A DNA stretch of 64,000 bases, from NCBI GenBank assembly GCA_026712715.1, contig JAPOPW010000043.1, positions 62,001 to 126,000 on the forward strand, given 5' to 3'. Origin of the DNA: Immundisolibacterales bacterium (GTDB taxonomy: Bacteria; Pseudomonadota; Gammaproteobacteria; HK1). The number at the start of each line of letters is the position of its first letter. Within the stretch, counting starts at the first letter, position 1. Under the pieces are notes generated by a model, which was not told where the DNA came from, made no database searches, and saw only the letters and a list, made by a program, of their open reading frames with translations. The position numbers were made by a program, and so were the translations under genes. Shown here one piece after another: positions 16,521 through 24,908 of the stretch.

Positions 16521-18254
16521 GTGGGCGTGAAGCGGTCAAGAGAAACGGCATTCGGGGCAGGGAGATTCGACGCGGTTCGACTGCCTGGGACCTGGGTCAG
16601 TGCGACGCGGGCATGCCTGCACCGGAAGGTAGCGCCGTGGAAGCGCCTGGAGAGCCTTGTGCGCGGCGAACGAGGGGGAGCGACGGCGCTCGCCGCCGCC
16701 GCGTTGACCGTCATGACGATCGGAGGCTCGGCGTTGATGATCGATCACCAGTGGCTCATCGATCAGCGTGACACGCTCAGGCGCGCGACGGATGCGGCGA
16801 GTGTGGCAGCCACTTCCGAGCTCAACGACCAACTGAGCAAGGACCCCGATGCGAGCGACGCGGTTCTCTTGGCCGTGATTCAGGAGGTGGCGGAGCGCTA
16901 CGTCAGGATCAACCTCGAGCACCTTCCACAGGCTCGACTCGAGAAGGCGCAAGCCACCCTGGTCGTGAACGTGGTGCTGGACCGGCAAGGACGTTCCGTG
17001 GAGGTCACCGCGCAGGCCGAGCTCGGCGGCTTCCTCCTGGGAGGACGGATCCCGTTCCTCGGCGACGCGAGACCGCCGGTGGAGATTGGGGCCGTATCGG
17101 GCTCCGACACGCTGACCTCTCCGGTCGAAGTAGTCCTCGCCATCGATATCAGTGGATCGATGGATTGGGACCTCGCCGGAGAGTCCGGAACGATGAACGA
17201 GAGCCGGATGGAGATCGTCAAGGGCGCGGCAAGGCACCTGGTCGACATCCTCGGGCCGGACGAGACGGATCGGGTGGCCATCGGAATCGTGCCCTGGAAC
17301 CAGGCCGTGGCGCTCTCTCCGAGTGCCGCAGCGAATTGGGCCAGGAACAACTGGGCGCGGTATCCACGTCGACGCGTGTACGGTGTGCCCTACAAGTGCG
17401 AACCCGGCGGGAGCTGCACCGAACCGAACAGCATCGAAGAGGACCTGCCACTGGTATCGACGACCGATGCGTGGATGGGTTGCCTTGACGGGTCCAGGAT
17501 GGGCACGGCAGCAAGTAGCCGGGCGTCCGTCCCCGGCTCGGACGATTTCTTCACCCTTCCGGCTGCCAACCCGTTCGCGCAAGGGTTCTTCGTCTCTACC
17601 TATGGAGCAGCGTACTCGTGCCTTGAAGACCCGTTGCCCGACGACTTTTCCGGGCAGTTTTGCTACGAAGGGAGTCCAGCCTCACCAGGGCAATTCAAGA
17701 TTTCGTCGCAGGTATTTTGCGGGAGCGATTTTCCGCCGATTCTGCCGCTTTCGACCACCGAGCAGACGATTGATGACGCGATCGATGCGCTGGCCCCCCG
17801 GGTGAGCGGCTTCACGTATTCGGCAGTCGGTGTGCTCTGGGCCCAGCGCCTGCTCCAGGACACCTGGCGGACCGTGTGGGGCGGCACCGTGCACCCGGTG
17901 GACGCAACACTGCCCGCGAACAAGGGGCTGCGCAAGGCCATCGTACTCCTCACCGACGGGGAGGACACGCACTGCGGGAGAGGAAACGAGGACTGCGACT
18001 CGAGCCCAATCGGGACTGCCCGCTCGCACGCCTGCGAGGAGGCGAAGGCACAAGGCACCGAGATCTTCGTGGTGGCGGCGATGCATCCGGACGGGCTGGG
18101 GGATGACTTTGAAAGGTCCCTCACGGCGTGTTCGAGCACGTCGCCCGATTCGAACAACAAGTACGTGTTTGCCAACAATTCGAGCAGTGAGGAGCTGGAG
18201 GCGGCATTCGCGGACATCGCGAACCAACTACGCACCGTGCGCCGTTCGCACTGA
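16521..18254 (+). CDS. TadG-like protein with von Willebrand factor A domain
   Basis: A 577-aa protein. The GTG at 16521 was taken because a promoter ends just before it; internal GTG codons near residue 48 are alternatives. A single N-terminal membrane segment (residues about 53-74, ALAAAALTVMTIGGSALMID) after a basic stretch is typical of TadE/TadG pilus-assembly proteins (RRGAVAVLF type). The VWA domain starts near residue 202 with VEVVLAIDISGSMDW, an intact DxSxS metal-site motif at 209-213; a later LLTDGEDTHC completes it. Many Cys residues in the C-terminal half suggest an exported, disulphide-bonded domain. No other tad/flp genes are present, so the role is unclear: surface adhesion or envelope scaffold is inferred. 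Confidence 0.8.
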   Translation: MGVKRSRETAFGAGRFDAVRLPGTWVSATRACLHRKVAPWKRLESLVRGERGGATALAAAALTVMTIGGSALMIDHQWLIDQRDTLRRATDAASVAATSELNDQLSKDPDASDAVLLAVIQEVAERYVRINLEHLPQARLEKAQATLVVNVVLDRQGRSVEVTAQAELGGFLLGGRIPFLGDARPPVEIGAVSGSDTLTSPVEVVLAIDISGSMDWDLAGESGTMNESRMEIVKGAARHLVDILGPDETDRVAIGIVPWNQAVALSPSAAANWARNNWARYPRRRVYGVPYKCEPGGSCTEPNSIEEDLPLVSTTDAWMGCLDGSRMGTAASSRASVPGSDDFFTLPAANPFAQGFFVSTYGAAYSCLEDPLPDDFSGQFCYEGSPASPGQFKISSQVFCGSDFPPILPLSTTEQTIDDAIDALAPRVSGFTYSAVGVLWAQRLLQDTWRTVWGGTVHPVDATLPANKGLRKAIVLLTDGEDTHCGRGNEDCDSSPIGTARSHACEEAKAQGTEIFVVAAMHPDGLGDDFERSLTACSSTSPDSNNKYVFANNSSSEELEAAFADIANQLRTVRRSH

Positions 18255-18323
18255 GCATCGCCACAAGCTCCAACGCGCGCGCACAGGTCACAGCGACAGG
18301 GGATTGCGCGACGGCACGTTCGT

Positions 18324-19823
18324 TCAGACCGCGACCCGATCGGCCGTCCACATGCCGGCATTCTCCAGGATGAAGTCGGGTTCGGCGTACTGCTCGCGAA
18401 GGAGGTTCTCATACAGTCGGCCCTCGCTCGCGCGATCGACCGGCGAAGCCTCGGCGTCAGTTGCTGAAAGCGCTTCATCGAGCGCCTCGACGGTTCCGCT
18501 GCCCTCGTCGAACTGAGCCTTCTTGCGCCAGACAACGTTTTCGGGCAGCAGATCCTCGCAGGCCTTGCGGAGGATCCACTTCTCGGTGGTTTCGCATGTC
18601 TGTTCGTCGACGACCTTCATCTTCAACGAGGCGGGGATCGATTGCGCAAAGTCGATGAGATCGCGATCGAGGAACGGTGTGCGCGCCTCCAGGCCCTGGG
18701 CCATCGTGATCCGGTCCACGCGCTGCAGATTGATGTTGTGCATGGTGCCGAGCGAGCGGGTGAGCTCGTCCGCCAGGGCCCGCGGCCTGCGGGCATAGGT
18801 GTGGTGGTAGGTGTAGCCGGCGAACAGCTCGTCCGCCCCCTCGCCGGTGAGCACCGCCTTGACGTGACGGCGTGCCAGGGTGGTCGCGAAGTGCGTCGGC
18901 ACTGCGCTGCGCACGAGATCGACGTCGGCGCTTTCGAGGTGGTAGATCACGTGCGGCAGGACGTCGGCCAGTTCGTCGGCCGTGAAGACGAGCTCGTGGT
19001 GGTCCGAGTCGATGTGGTCGGCCACGGCACGCGCGGCGGCGAGGTCGGGACTTCCCTCCGTGCCGACCGCGAACGTCTTGAGCGGATGGTCGATGGCCCG
19101 CGCCGCCAGGGCTGCGATGACCGAGGAATCCAGCCCGCCGGACAGGAATGCACCGACCTCGACGTCGGCCACCATCCACTTTCGCACCGCCGCTTCGAGG
19201 ACGTGTCTCAGCTCGCGCCAGATCGGCTCCGGATTCTCCCCGGGTTCCAGCGCGGCGGCGCCGTGCGGCATGCGGTACCACTCGCGAAATCCATCGACGC
19301 TGTCGAACAGGCCACCCGGTTCGATGGCTTCGACATCGTCCAGGCCAAGGCCGTCGAATGCCTTCAACTCGGAAGCGAAGGCGAGGCCCCGGTCGATGCG
19401 CGCCATGAAGAGAGGCTTGATGCCGAGCGGGTCGCGCGCGGCAATGATGCGCTCGGGCGTGGCCAGGACGAAGGCGAACATTCCGTCCAGCTTTGCGATC
19501 CACCGCATCTCGTCGGAACGGAACAGATGCAAGATGGTCTCGCTGTCGCTTGCCGTCGCGAAGGCGCTCTCGCCGAGGATCGCCCGCAAGTCCGCATGGT
19601 TGTAGATCTCTCCGTTGGCCACGAGCACGTTCTCGGCGCTGCGGATCGGCTGGGTGCCGTTCTGCGGACCGATGATCGACAGACGGCAGTGCGCCATGAC
19701 GGCCGGCACGTTCGGCGCCCGGATGACCCGAAGCTCGTCGGGTCCGCGGTGAGCGAGCTTCTCGATCATCCGACGCGCCAGTGGCGGCTCATCGAGATTC
19801 CAAAGACAGACAAAGCCACACAT
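18324..19823 (-). CDS. asnB: Asparagine synthase, glutamine-hydrolysing
   Basis: A 499-aa protein starting MCGF, so Cys2 is exposed as the amidotransferase nucleophile after Met removal. The glutaminase domain (residues about 1-185) has AHRGPDE, RLSI and NGEIYN; the synthetase domain carries the PP-loop SGGLDSS at 228-234 and the GEGADELFAGY segment. It converts aspartate to asparagine (or amidates a related carboxylate) using glutamine and ATP. It is divergent from a methyltransferase with 263 nt between starts. Housekeeping AsnB or a pathway-specific amidotransferase cannot be told apart; close homologues accompany small-molecule pathways, but none is visible here. Confidence 0.92.
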   Translation of the reverse strand: MCGFVCLWNLDEPPLARRMIEKLAHRGPDELRVIRAPNVPAVMAHCRLSIIGPQNGTQPIRSAENVLVANGEIYNHADLRAILGESAFATASDSETILHLFRSDEMRWIAKLDGMFAFVLATPERIIAARDPLGIKPLFMARIDRGLAFASELKAFDGLGLDDVEAIEPGGLFDSVDGFREWYRMPHGAAALEPGENPEPIWRELRHVLEAAVRKWMVADVEVGAFLSGGLDSSVIAALAARAIDHPLKTFAVGTEGSPDLAAARAVADHIDSDHHELVFTADELADVLPHVIYHLESADVDLVRSAVPTHFATTLARRHVKAVLTGEGADELFAGYTYHHTYARRPRALADELTRSLGTMHNINLQRVDRITMAQGLEARTPFLDRDLIDFAQSIPASLKMKVVDEQTCETTEKWILRKACEDLLPENVVWRKKAQFDEGSGTVEALDEALSATDAEASPVDRASEGRLYENLLREQYAEPDFILENAGMWTADRVAV

Positions 19824-20086
19824 TTCAATCCTGTTCGGTTCCGTCGGAGTGCATCGTCTCGGGAGATCGGCTTTTCCGCCGACATGCGCATGCGATGCGA
19901 TCGGCCCAATCGTCGAGAGGGCATGAGCGTCGGATGCCCGGGTGCGCCGGAGGCGCCTGCCCGTTGTGCACGAGGGCCGTCTGTTACAGTGTAGCCTCTC
20001 GACCGTACAGCCGCTCCGGCGTCCGAGCGCCCTCGGCGTCTGCCGGATGGCTGAACCCCCTTCGACAACCAGCCAAGGGAGATCCG

Positions 20087-20968
20087 ATGTCGGATGACGA
20101 TTCCATTGAGCACGCCAACAATCCCAAGGCCAACATGGACCACATCTACAATCAGCCGGATCCGAGGGCCTACTTTTCCGAGCTTCACAAGCTCGACTAC
20201 GCCACCCCCGGCGCCGGCAAGCCTTTCTTTCTCAAACTGATCGAGCGCCTGCAGCGTTCGCGGGACAAGTCCGTGCGGGTGCTGGATCTCGGCTGCTCAT
20301 ATGGCGTGAACGGCGCCCTCCTCAAGCACGACATGACCATGCCCCAGCTCTACGAACACTGGGGACAGGAGTGGCTGCAGGACGTGAGCCCGGAGGAGGT
20401 CATGGCGTATGACCGACGGTTCTTCGGCGGGCGGGAAGAACAACAGGACTTCGAAGTCATAGGGCTCGATCGGGCCGAGCGAGCGGTCGCCTTTGCCGAG
20501 GAGACCGGCCTGATAGACGACGGGGTCGTTGCGAACCTCGAGGAGCATCCGCTTTCCGATGCGGTCATGCCGGATCTGGCGGACGTCGATCTGATGACGT
20601 CGACCGGCTGCATCGGCTATGTCACGGAAAAGACCTTCGAACGTTTGCTGCCGGCCGTCACGAACGACGGCCACGCGCCGTGGATGGCCAATTTCGTGCT
20701 GCGACTCTGGTCCTTCGAACCCATCGAGGAAACGCTCTCCGAATGGGGATATGTCACCGAAAAGCTGCAGGACCGGACGTTCAGGCAGCGGCGCTTCGTG
20801 AGTGATGAAGAACGCGAGCAGGTTCTGCGGCGGCTTCGCGAGAAGGGTATCGATCCGTCCGGCAAGGAAGCCGAGGGGCATCTGCATACGGAGTTCTATC
20901 TGTCGCGACCGGCCGACGATATCCGGCAGGAGTCCCTGAACACGCTGCTGGCGCGGAAATCTCACTGA
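20087..20968 (+). CDS. SAM-dependent methyltransferase (class I-like)
   Basis: A 293-aa protein from the ATG at 20087, with an AAGGGAG Shine-Dalgarno 6 nt upstream. Motif I is VLDLGCSYG (residues 65-73), and an FEVIGLDRAERAVAFA segment near residue 125 gives the acidic end of strand two. A 45-residue insertion sits between these strands (LKHDMTMPQLYEHW through REEQQD), which is unusual for the fold. The substrate is unknown. It is divergently paired with asnB; a common intergenic control region is likely. A palindrome ACTGAATTCAGT spans its stop codon. Confidence 0.75.
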   Translation: MSDDDSIEHANNPKANMDHIYNQPDPRAYFSELHKLDYATPGAGKPFFLKLIERLQRSRDKSVRVLDLGCSYGVNGALLKHDMTMPQLYEHWGQEWLQDVSPEEVMAYDRRFFGGREEQQDFEVIGLDRAERAVAFAEETGLIDDGVVANLEEHPLSDAVMPDLADVDLMTSTGCIGYVTEKTFERLLPAVTNDGHAPWMANFVLRLWSFEPIEETLSEWGYVTEKLQDRTFRQRRFVSDEEREQVLRRLREKGIDPSGKEAEGHLHTEFYLSRPADDIRQESLNTLLARKSH

Positions 20969-20975
20969 ATTCAGT
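20964..20975 (+). repeat. 12-bp perfect palindrome at the methyltransferase stop
   Basis: ACTGAATTCAGT is a perfect inverted repeat including the TGA at 20966-20968. It is short, without a loop, and could be a protein-binding site or chance. Confidence 0.35.
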
Positions 20976-21125
20976 CACGAGGGAGTCGAGACGCCGCGCT
21001 GACCGGCCGCACGGACTTCGAGACGCCGACCGCTTCGCCAGTCGCCTTTTCGAGTGATGTTCGACAAGGAGGGGGCGGCGGCTCCCGCACCCCCGGACGG
21101 GGATGCGGGCGTGCGCGGCGGGGGA

Positions 21126-22208
21126 TCACGCGAAGCCGATATCCGCGTGGACGTGGTCCGGCCGCCGTTCGTCGCGCGGCGGGTATCCGAAGAGATCCTT
21201 GTACGCCTTGGAGAAGTGCGAGGCGCTGACGAATCCCGCCGAGAGCGCGATGGACATGATCGAGTGCGAGGTCTGACGGAGCAGATGATGGGCCTTCGCC
21301 AGCCTCACCCGGAGGTAGTAGCGGCTCGGCACGCACTTGAGGTGCCGGCGGAAGAGGCGTTCGAGCTGGCGGCGCGAAAGCCCCACGAGCTCCGCGATCT
21401 GCTCGACGGGAAGGGGCTCTTCGAGGTTGGCCTCCATGAGCTGGACCGCGTCGACGAGGCGTGGCTGACCGGTGCCGATATGCTGCACGAGAGGCCGCCG
21501 CTGAACGTCCCGGGTACCCCGGATCCGGTCTCGCACGAGCTGCTCGGCGATCGCCGCCGCGAGGTGGTGGCCGTGCTCGCGAGCGATGAAGTTCATCATC
21601 AGATCGCCCGGCGCGTCGCCGCCGGCGCAGGTGATGCGGTCCCGGTCGAACACGCAGACCCCGGTGGTGACCACGACCTCGGGGTGGTCCTCGATTAGCG
21701 AGTCGCGGTGGTCCCATTGCGTGGTGCACTTGTAGCCGCGCAGGACGCCGCTCTTCGCGAGCAGGCATGCTCCGGTGTCGATGCCCCCCAGCACCACGTT
21801 GCGCTTCGCAAGGCGGCGGAGCCACCGCAGGCACCCCTCGTGAATGTGGTTCTCTACGTCGTCGCCCGAGCATACGAGCACCAGGTCCGGGTTCGCGACC
21901 GCGTCGATCGCGACATCGGCATGGACCAGGATCCCGCTGCTCGATCGGACCGCCTTGCCGTCCAGACTCGCGACCTGCCACCGGTAGAGCTCGCGTCCGC
22001 TGATGCAGTTCGCCTTGCGCATCGGGCCGAGGCTGGCGCCGAACGACGCGATGTTGAAGGCGGGCATCAGGGCGAACACCACTTCGCGCGGACGTCGAGC
22101 CGCCCGTGCGACTCGTTCCCCACCCTCCGCCGGAGCGCGGAGGGGCTCGAGGTGCATTTCGATCGGTTCGTGGACGTCGATGTCGTCAATGTTGTTCATG
22201 GGAGACAT
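21126..22208 (-). CDS. GlxA-family AraC-type transcriptional regulator
   Basis: A 360-aa protein; ATG at 22206-22208 chosen (MSPMNNIDDIDVHEP), with a second possible ATG three codons later. The N-terminal half is a DJ-1/PfpI-like domain (FALMPAFNIASFGASLGP, NVVLGGIDTGACLLAKSGVL), without a clear catalytic role. The C-terminal half is an AraC helix-turn-helix pair (LSRRQLERLFRRHLKCVPSRYYL, SIMSIALSAGFVSASHFSKAY). The family includes GbdR-type regulators of glycine-betaine and related amine catabolism. A conserved motif 73 nt upstream recurs at the same distance before a 70-aa ORF. Ligand and regulon are not readable from sequence. Confidence 0.88.
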   Translation of the reverse strand: MSPMNNIDDIDVHEPIEMHLEPLRAPAEGGERVARAARRPREVVFALMPAFNIASFGASLGPMRKANCISGRELYRWQVASLDGKAVRSSSGILVHADVAIDAVANPDLVLVCSGDDVENHIHEGCLRWLRRLAKRNVVLGGIDTGACLLAKSGVLRGYKCTTQWDHRDSLIEDHPEVVVTTGVCVFDRDRITCAGGDAPGDLMMNFIAREHGHHLAAAIAEQLVRDRIRGTRDVQRRPLVQHIGTGQPRLVDAVQLMEANLEEPLPVEQIAELVGLSRRQLERLFRRHLKCVPSRYYLRVRLAKAHHLLRQTSHSIMSIALSAGFVSASHFSKAYKDLFGYPPRDERRPDHVHADIGFA

Positions 22209-22280
22209 CCTGGTCGTTTCGGAACACTTCCCGAAGCTGGAAACCACTGTGGGCTCGATCAGCATCGTGGAACTGGTATG

Positions 22281-22294
22281 TCGCATTCGCGATA
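22281..22294 (-). promoter_or_regulatory. Repeated upstream motif, copy 1 (before the GlxA-type gene)
   Basis: On the plus strand TCGCATTCGCGATA; read on the minus strand TATCGCGAATGCGA. It starts 73 nt upstream of the GlxA-type start codon. Copy 2 at 22604-22617 differs at two positions and lies at the same distance from the next start. A shared regulator site, possibly for the GlxA-type protein itself, is inferred. Confidence 0.45.
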
Positions 22295-22317
22295 AATTTT
22301 GTCCGTTCAAGGACCGT

Positions 22318-22530
22318 TCAGACCTGCGTCGGTCGGTGCTTGGTGCCATCCGGGCGCCCGCCGACATCGGATCTCACCTTGTGAAGGAGGCGTCTCGCCC
22401 GGGTCGGACCGAGGGCGGCGAACGCGTACCGGCGGTACAGGTCGTAACCTCGGCGCTCGGATGTCGGGAGAAAGAAGTACCGGAGCCGCTCCCGGGCAAC
22501 GATGGCAGCAACGGTGGCAGTAGGTCTCAT
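22318..22530 (-). CDS. Small 70-aa hypothetical protein, Arg-rich
   Basis: ATG at 22528-22530 with a GGAG Shine-Dalgarno just upstream. The protein begins MRPTATVAAIVARERLRYFF and has a repeated RxYxxY pattern (GYDLYRRYAFAALG) and an Arg-rich end. No family is recognised. Support comes from its start context and from a regulatory motif at the same 73-nt distance as in the neighbouring GlxA-type gene, with which it shares orientation. It could be regulated together with it. Alternatively it is a chance frame. Confidence 0.4.
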   Translation of the reverse strand: MRPTATVAAIVARERLRYFFLPTSERRGYDLYRRYAFAALGPTRARRLLHKVRSDVGGRPDGTKHRPTQV

Positions 22531-22603
22531 GATGGCTCTCCGGTTCGCTGTGCGGGCCATGCACGGATGTTGGTGTTGTAACCGATACGAGGCAAGTGGA
22601 CTG

Positions 22604-22617
22604 GCGCATTTGCGATA
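22604..22617 (-). promoter_or_regulatory. Repeated upstream motif, copy 2 (before the 70-aa ORF)
   Basis: On the plus strand GCGCATTTGCGATA; minus strand TATCGCAAATGCGC. It starts 73 nt upstream of the ATG at 22530, exactly as copy 1 does for the GlxA-type gene. Beyond the 14-mer, the next bases (CCA, CCA, TT) also match in part. Confidence 0.45.
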
Positions 22618-22651
22618 GAAGTTAGCGACAACGAAATAGTGCGGCATTGCG

Positions 22652-24778
22652 CTAGCGAATCTTGAATCCCGTGTCGTCCGCCCTCTTCGGCAAGTCCGTC
22701 CAGGAAAAGGCGGGGGCGTCCTCCGTCGTCGGGGCCGGCGGCGACCAGTACGCTCCGCTCCGATCCCGGGTCGGATGCAGGCCGGAGGAAGGCCCGGACG
22801 GCGGGTCCGCTACCCGGGGTTGCCGGACCGGGTCGAGGGCGGCGGCCGGGCTGGCCGCGCCCGGCGCGCGTTCCGGAGCGCGTCCGGACCCGGTGAGGCG
22901 CACGTCGACGGCCGGGCCGGCGGCGGCGGGACGGGCGTCCGCGGAGCCGTCGAGAAACCGGATCGGCGTGTCCACGGACGCCGCTTCGTCGGCGTGGGAG
23001 AGACCGCTTGCGGGACGCGAATCGGTCCGGACGAACGCGAGGAGCGAGCTCGCTATCTCGCTCGCTCGCGCCCACAGCGAACGGGCTGCGGTGTGCCTGA
23101 CGGGGGCCGCGGCGACGGGTGAGAGGAGGAGGGAGATTTCGGAGGCGGCCCGGGCATATACATGGGAGTCGGCGTGGTCGAGACCCGAGTCGATGATCGC
23201 CTGTATGCTCACCAGGGGATGGAGCCCCTGCTCGGCGTCCTGGGCCGCCATTGCGTACGCGGCGCCGAGCTTGTTCATCTCGTGCCGCTCGGTGAAGGTC
23301 AGGGTCGGGTCGTCGATACGTGCGAACTGCTCGTTCGCAAGCTCCGTCAGCTTCTTGCTCAGCGCATCGGAGTCGACGTTCGAGGGAAGCTTCAGCGGGG
23401 TCACGTCGTGCGCGGCTTCGGCGTCGGCGAGACCCGCCGAGTAGCGACTGAACGCGTAGTCGTCGAGTTCGTTCAGGAGGTCCTGAAGGCGCCTCGCCTC
23501 TTCGACGTCGCCCGCCTGGATTGCCGAATTGTGGAGTGCCCGAAGGTAGTCGCGAGCTTCGACGGCGGTCATCTTCGACACCGTCGCCGGATCGAGGCGG
23601 GGGTCGGCACGCGTGACCGCTCGTCGGGCCATGTCGGTCACGTCGTCCTTGGCGTCGTGGACGATGCGGAACGCGGCCGCATCCCAGACATTCTGCGCAT
23701 CGTCGCTGAGGAGCTTGTCCGGCCGTTGTCCGACCACCGCGTTGAAGTTGAACTCTTCGATGCTCGATCCGACGCGGACCTGTCCCAGCGTGTACGTGTG
23801 CTCCCGGCGGGCACCGGGGGTCCAATGGTACCGGGACGCGGATGTATCCCCGCGGGCCGGGGTGGAGGGGTCCGGGTGGAGGCTGGGCGGGCTGGCGTCG
23901 TTGCCCGAGGGGGGAGTGGCCGAGCTCGCGGGGCCCTCGGAGCTCGCGGTTCGCGAGGGCGGTGCCGCGGCCTCCGCCGGGTTCTCGCCCGCCACCTGGG
24001 TGCGGGCTGACTCCTGGAGCTCGGCCGTGGTCCCGGAGACTTCCTCCGTTCTCCGGTACAGCGACGCGTCCTCGGTCGCGTTCGCCTCGCCCGCGAGGCG
24101 CCCGAGATCCGCCGAGTCCGGAGAGGTCGCGGGGGTGGAGGGGCCCGGAGACGGGGACTCGCCGTCGCCCGAACCTCCACCACCCCCTCCCGAAGACAGG
24201 TTGCGCACGCCGCTCGAGACCTTCATGAGCTTGCGAAACCCGGTCGCCTGCGTGGCGTAGACCGCGCCCGAGAACGACGCGGAGCCCGCGTTGTGGACTC
24301 CGTTGACGTACTCGCGTTCGAAGAAGGTGCGCGCGGTTTCCACGAGCGCACCGTCGAATGTCGACGTCGCGAGCTTGTCCTCGAGCGCGACGAGGCCCGC
24401 GAGCCAGAGATCGAACGGGGCCGTGACCCTCGTTCCGACCCCGATGACCAGGTCGTCGCTCATTCCCGCGAGCACGAGCTCCGCTCCCGCGTGGACATCG
24501 GACATCGCGCCGCCGAGAAGGATGGTATCGGTGCGGCCCTCGATTCGCGCCGGACCCCGCACGGTCTGCTCGACCCTCTTCGCGCGGGTGGTGTGGTCGC
24601 TTCCGATTCGCTCGGAGAGGGTGCCGCCGACCCGGAGCTCCCGGACGCCGCCGGTCCCCTCGAAGAGCCCGCCGCTGCCCACCTCGAGACGGTCGAAGGT
24701 GCCGGACCGTGTTCGGTCGCCGCCCGATCGCTCGACGATGTGCTTCGCGCGACGTTGCGAGAGCGAGCCCCGGGCCAC
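22652..24778 (-). CDS. T6SS-associated 708-aa protein with needle-like N-terminus
   Basis: A GTG start at 24776-24778; downstream of tssC by 130 nt on the same strand. Residues of about 15-130 are beta-prone and end in LLGGAMSDVHAGA and AGMSDD, the core also found in the two spike-operon unknowns. Residues of about 195-330 are low-complexity Gly/Ser/Pro/Thr (SSGGGGGGSGDGESPSP), a flexible linker. Residues of about 345-560 are helical (NFNAVVGQRPDKLLSDD, NELDDYAFSRYS), and the tail is Pro/Ala-rich. No catalytic motif is recognised. Modular form, T6SS operon context and shared core suggest a large spike-linked cargo or scaffold; this is inference. Confidence 0.6.
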   Translation of the reverse strand: MARGSLSQRRAKHIVERSGGDRTRSGTFDRLEVGSGGLFEGTGGVRELRVGGTLSERIGSDHTTRAKRVEQTVRGPARIEGRTDTILLGGAMSDVHAGAELVLAGMSDDLVIGVGTRVTAPFDLWLAGLVALEDKLATSTFDGALVETARTFFEREYVNGVHNAGSASFSGAVYATQATGFRKLMKVSSGVRNLSSGGGGGGSGDGESPSPGPSTPATSPDSADLGRLAGEANATEDASLYRRTEEVSGTTAELQESARTQVAGENPAEAAAPPSRTASSEGPASSATPPSGNDASPPSLHPDPSTPARGDTSASRYHWTPGARREHTYTLGQVRVGSSIEEFNFNAVVGQRPDKLLSDDAQNVWDAAAFRIVHDAKDDVTDMARRAVTRADPRLDPATVSKMTAVEARDYLRALHNSAIQAGDVEEARRLQDLLNELDDYAFSRYSAGLADAEAAHDVTPLKLPSNVDSDALSKKLTELANEQFARIDDPTLTFTERHEMNKLGAAYAMAAQDAEQGLHPLVSIQAIIDSGLDHADSHVYARAASEISLLLSPVAAAPVRHTAARSLWARASEIASSLLAFVRTDSRPASGLSHADEAASVDTPIRFLDGSADARPAAAGPAVDVRLTGSGRAPERAPGAASPAAALDPVRQPRVADPPSGPSSGLHPTRDRSGAYWSPPAPTTEDAPAFSWTDLPKRADDTGFKIR

Positions 24779-24908
24779 CGGTCATGCCCCGTGCGCGGGC
24801 GTGCGGACGGGCGCGCGAGCGCCCCCGGGGATCGCACGCCCCATCGGAACCGCCTCCCGGCCCGCTCCGGCGCCCCCGCCCCGCCCCGCTCGGTCGCGCC
24901 GGGACGGG

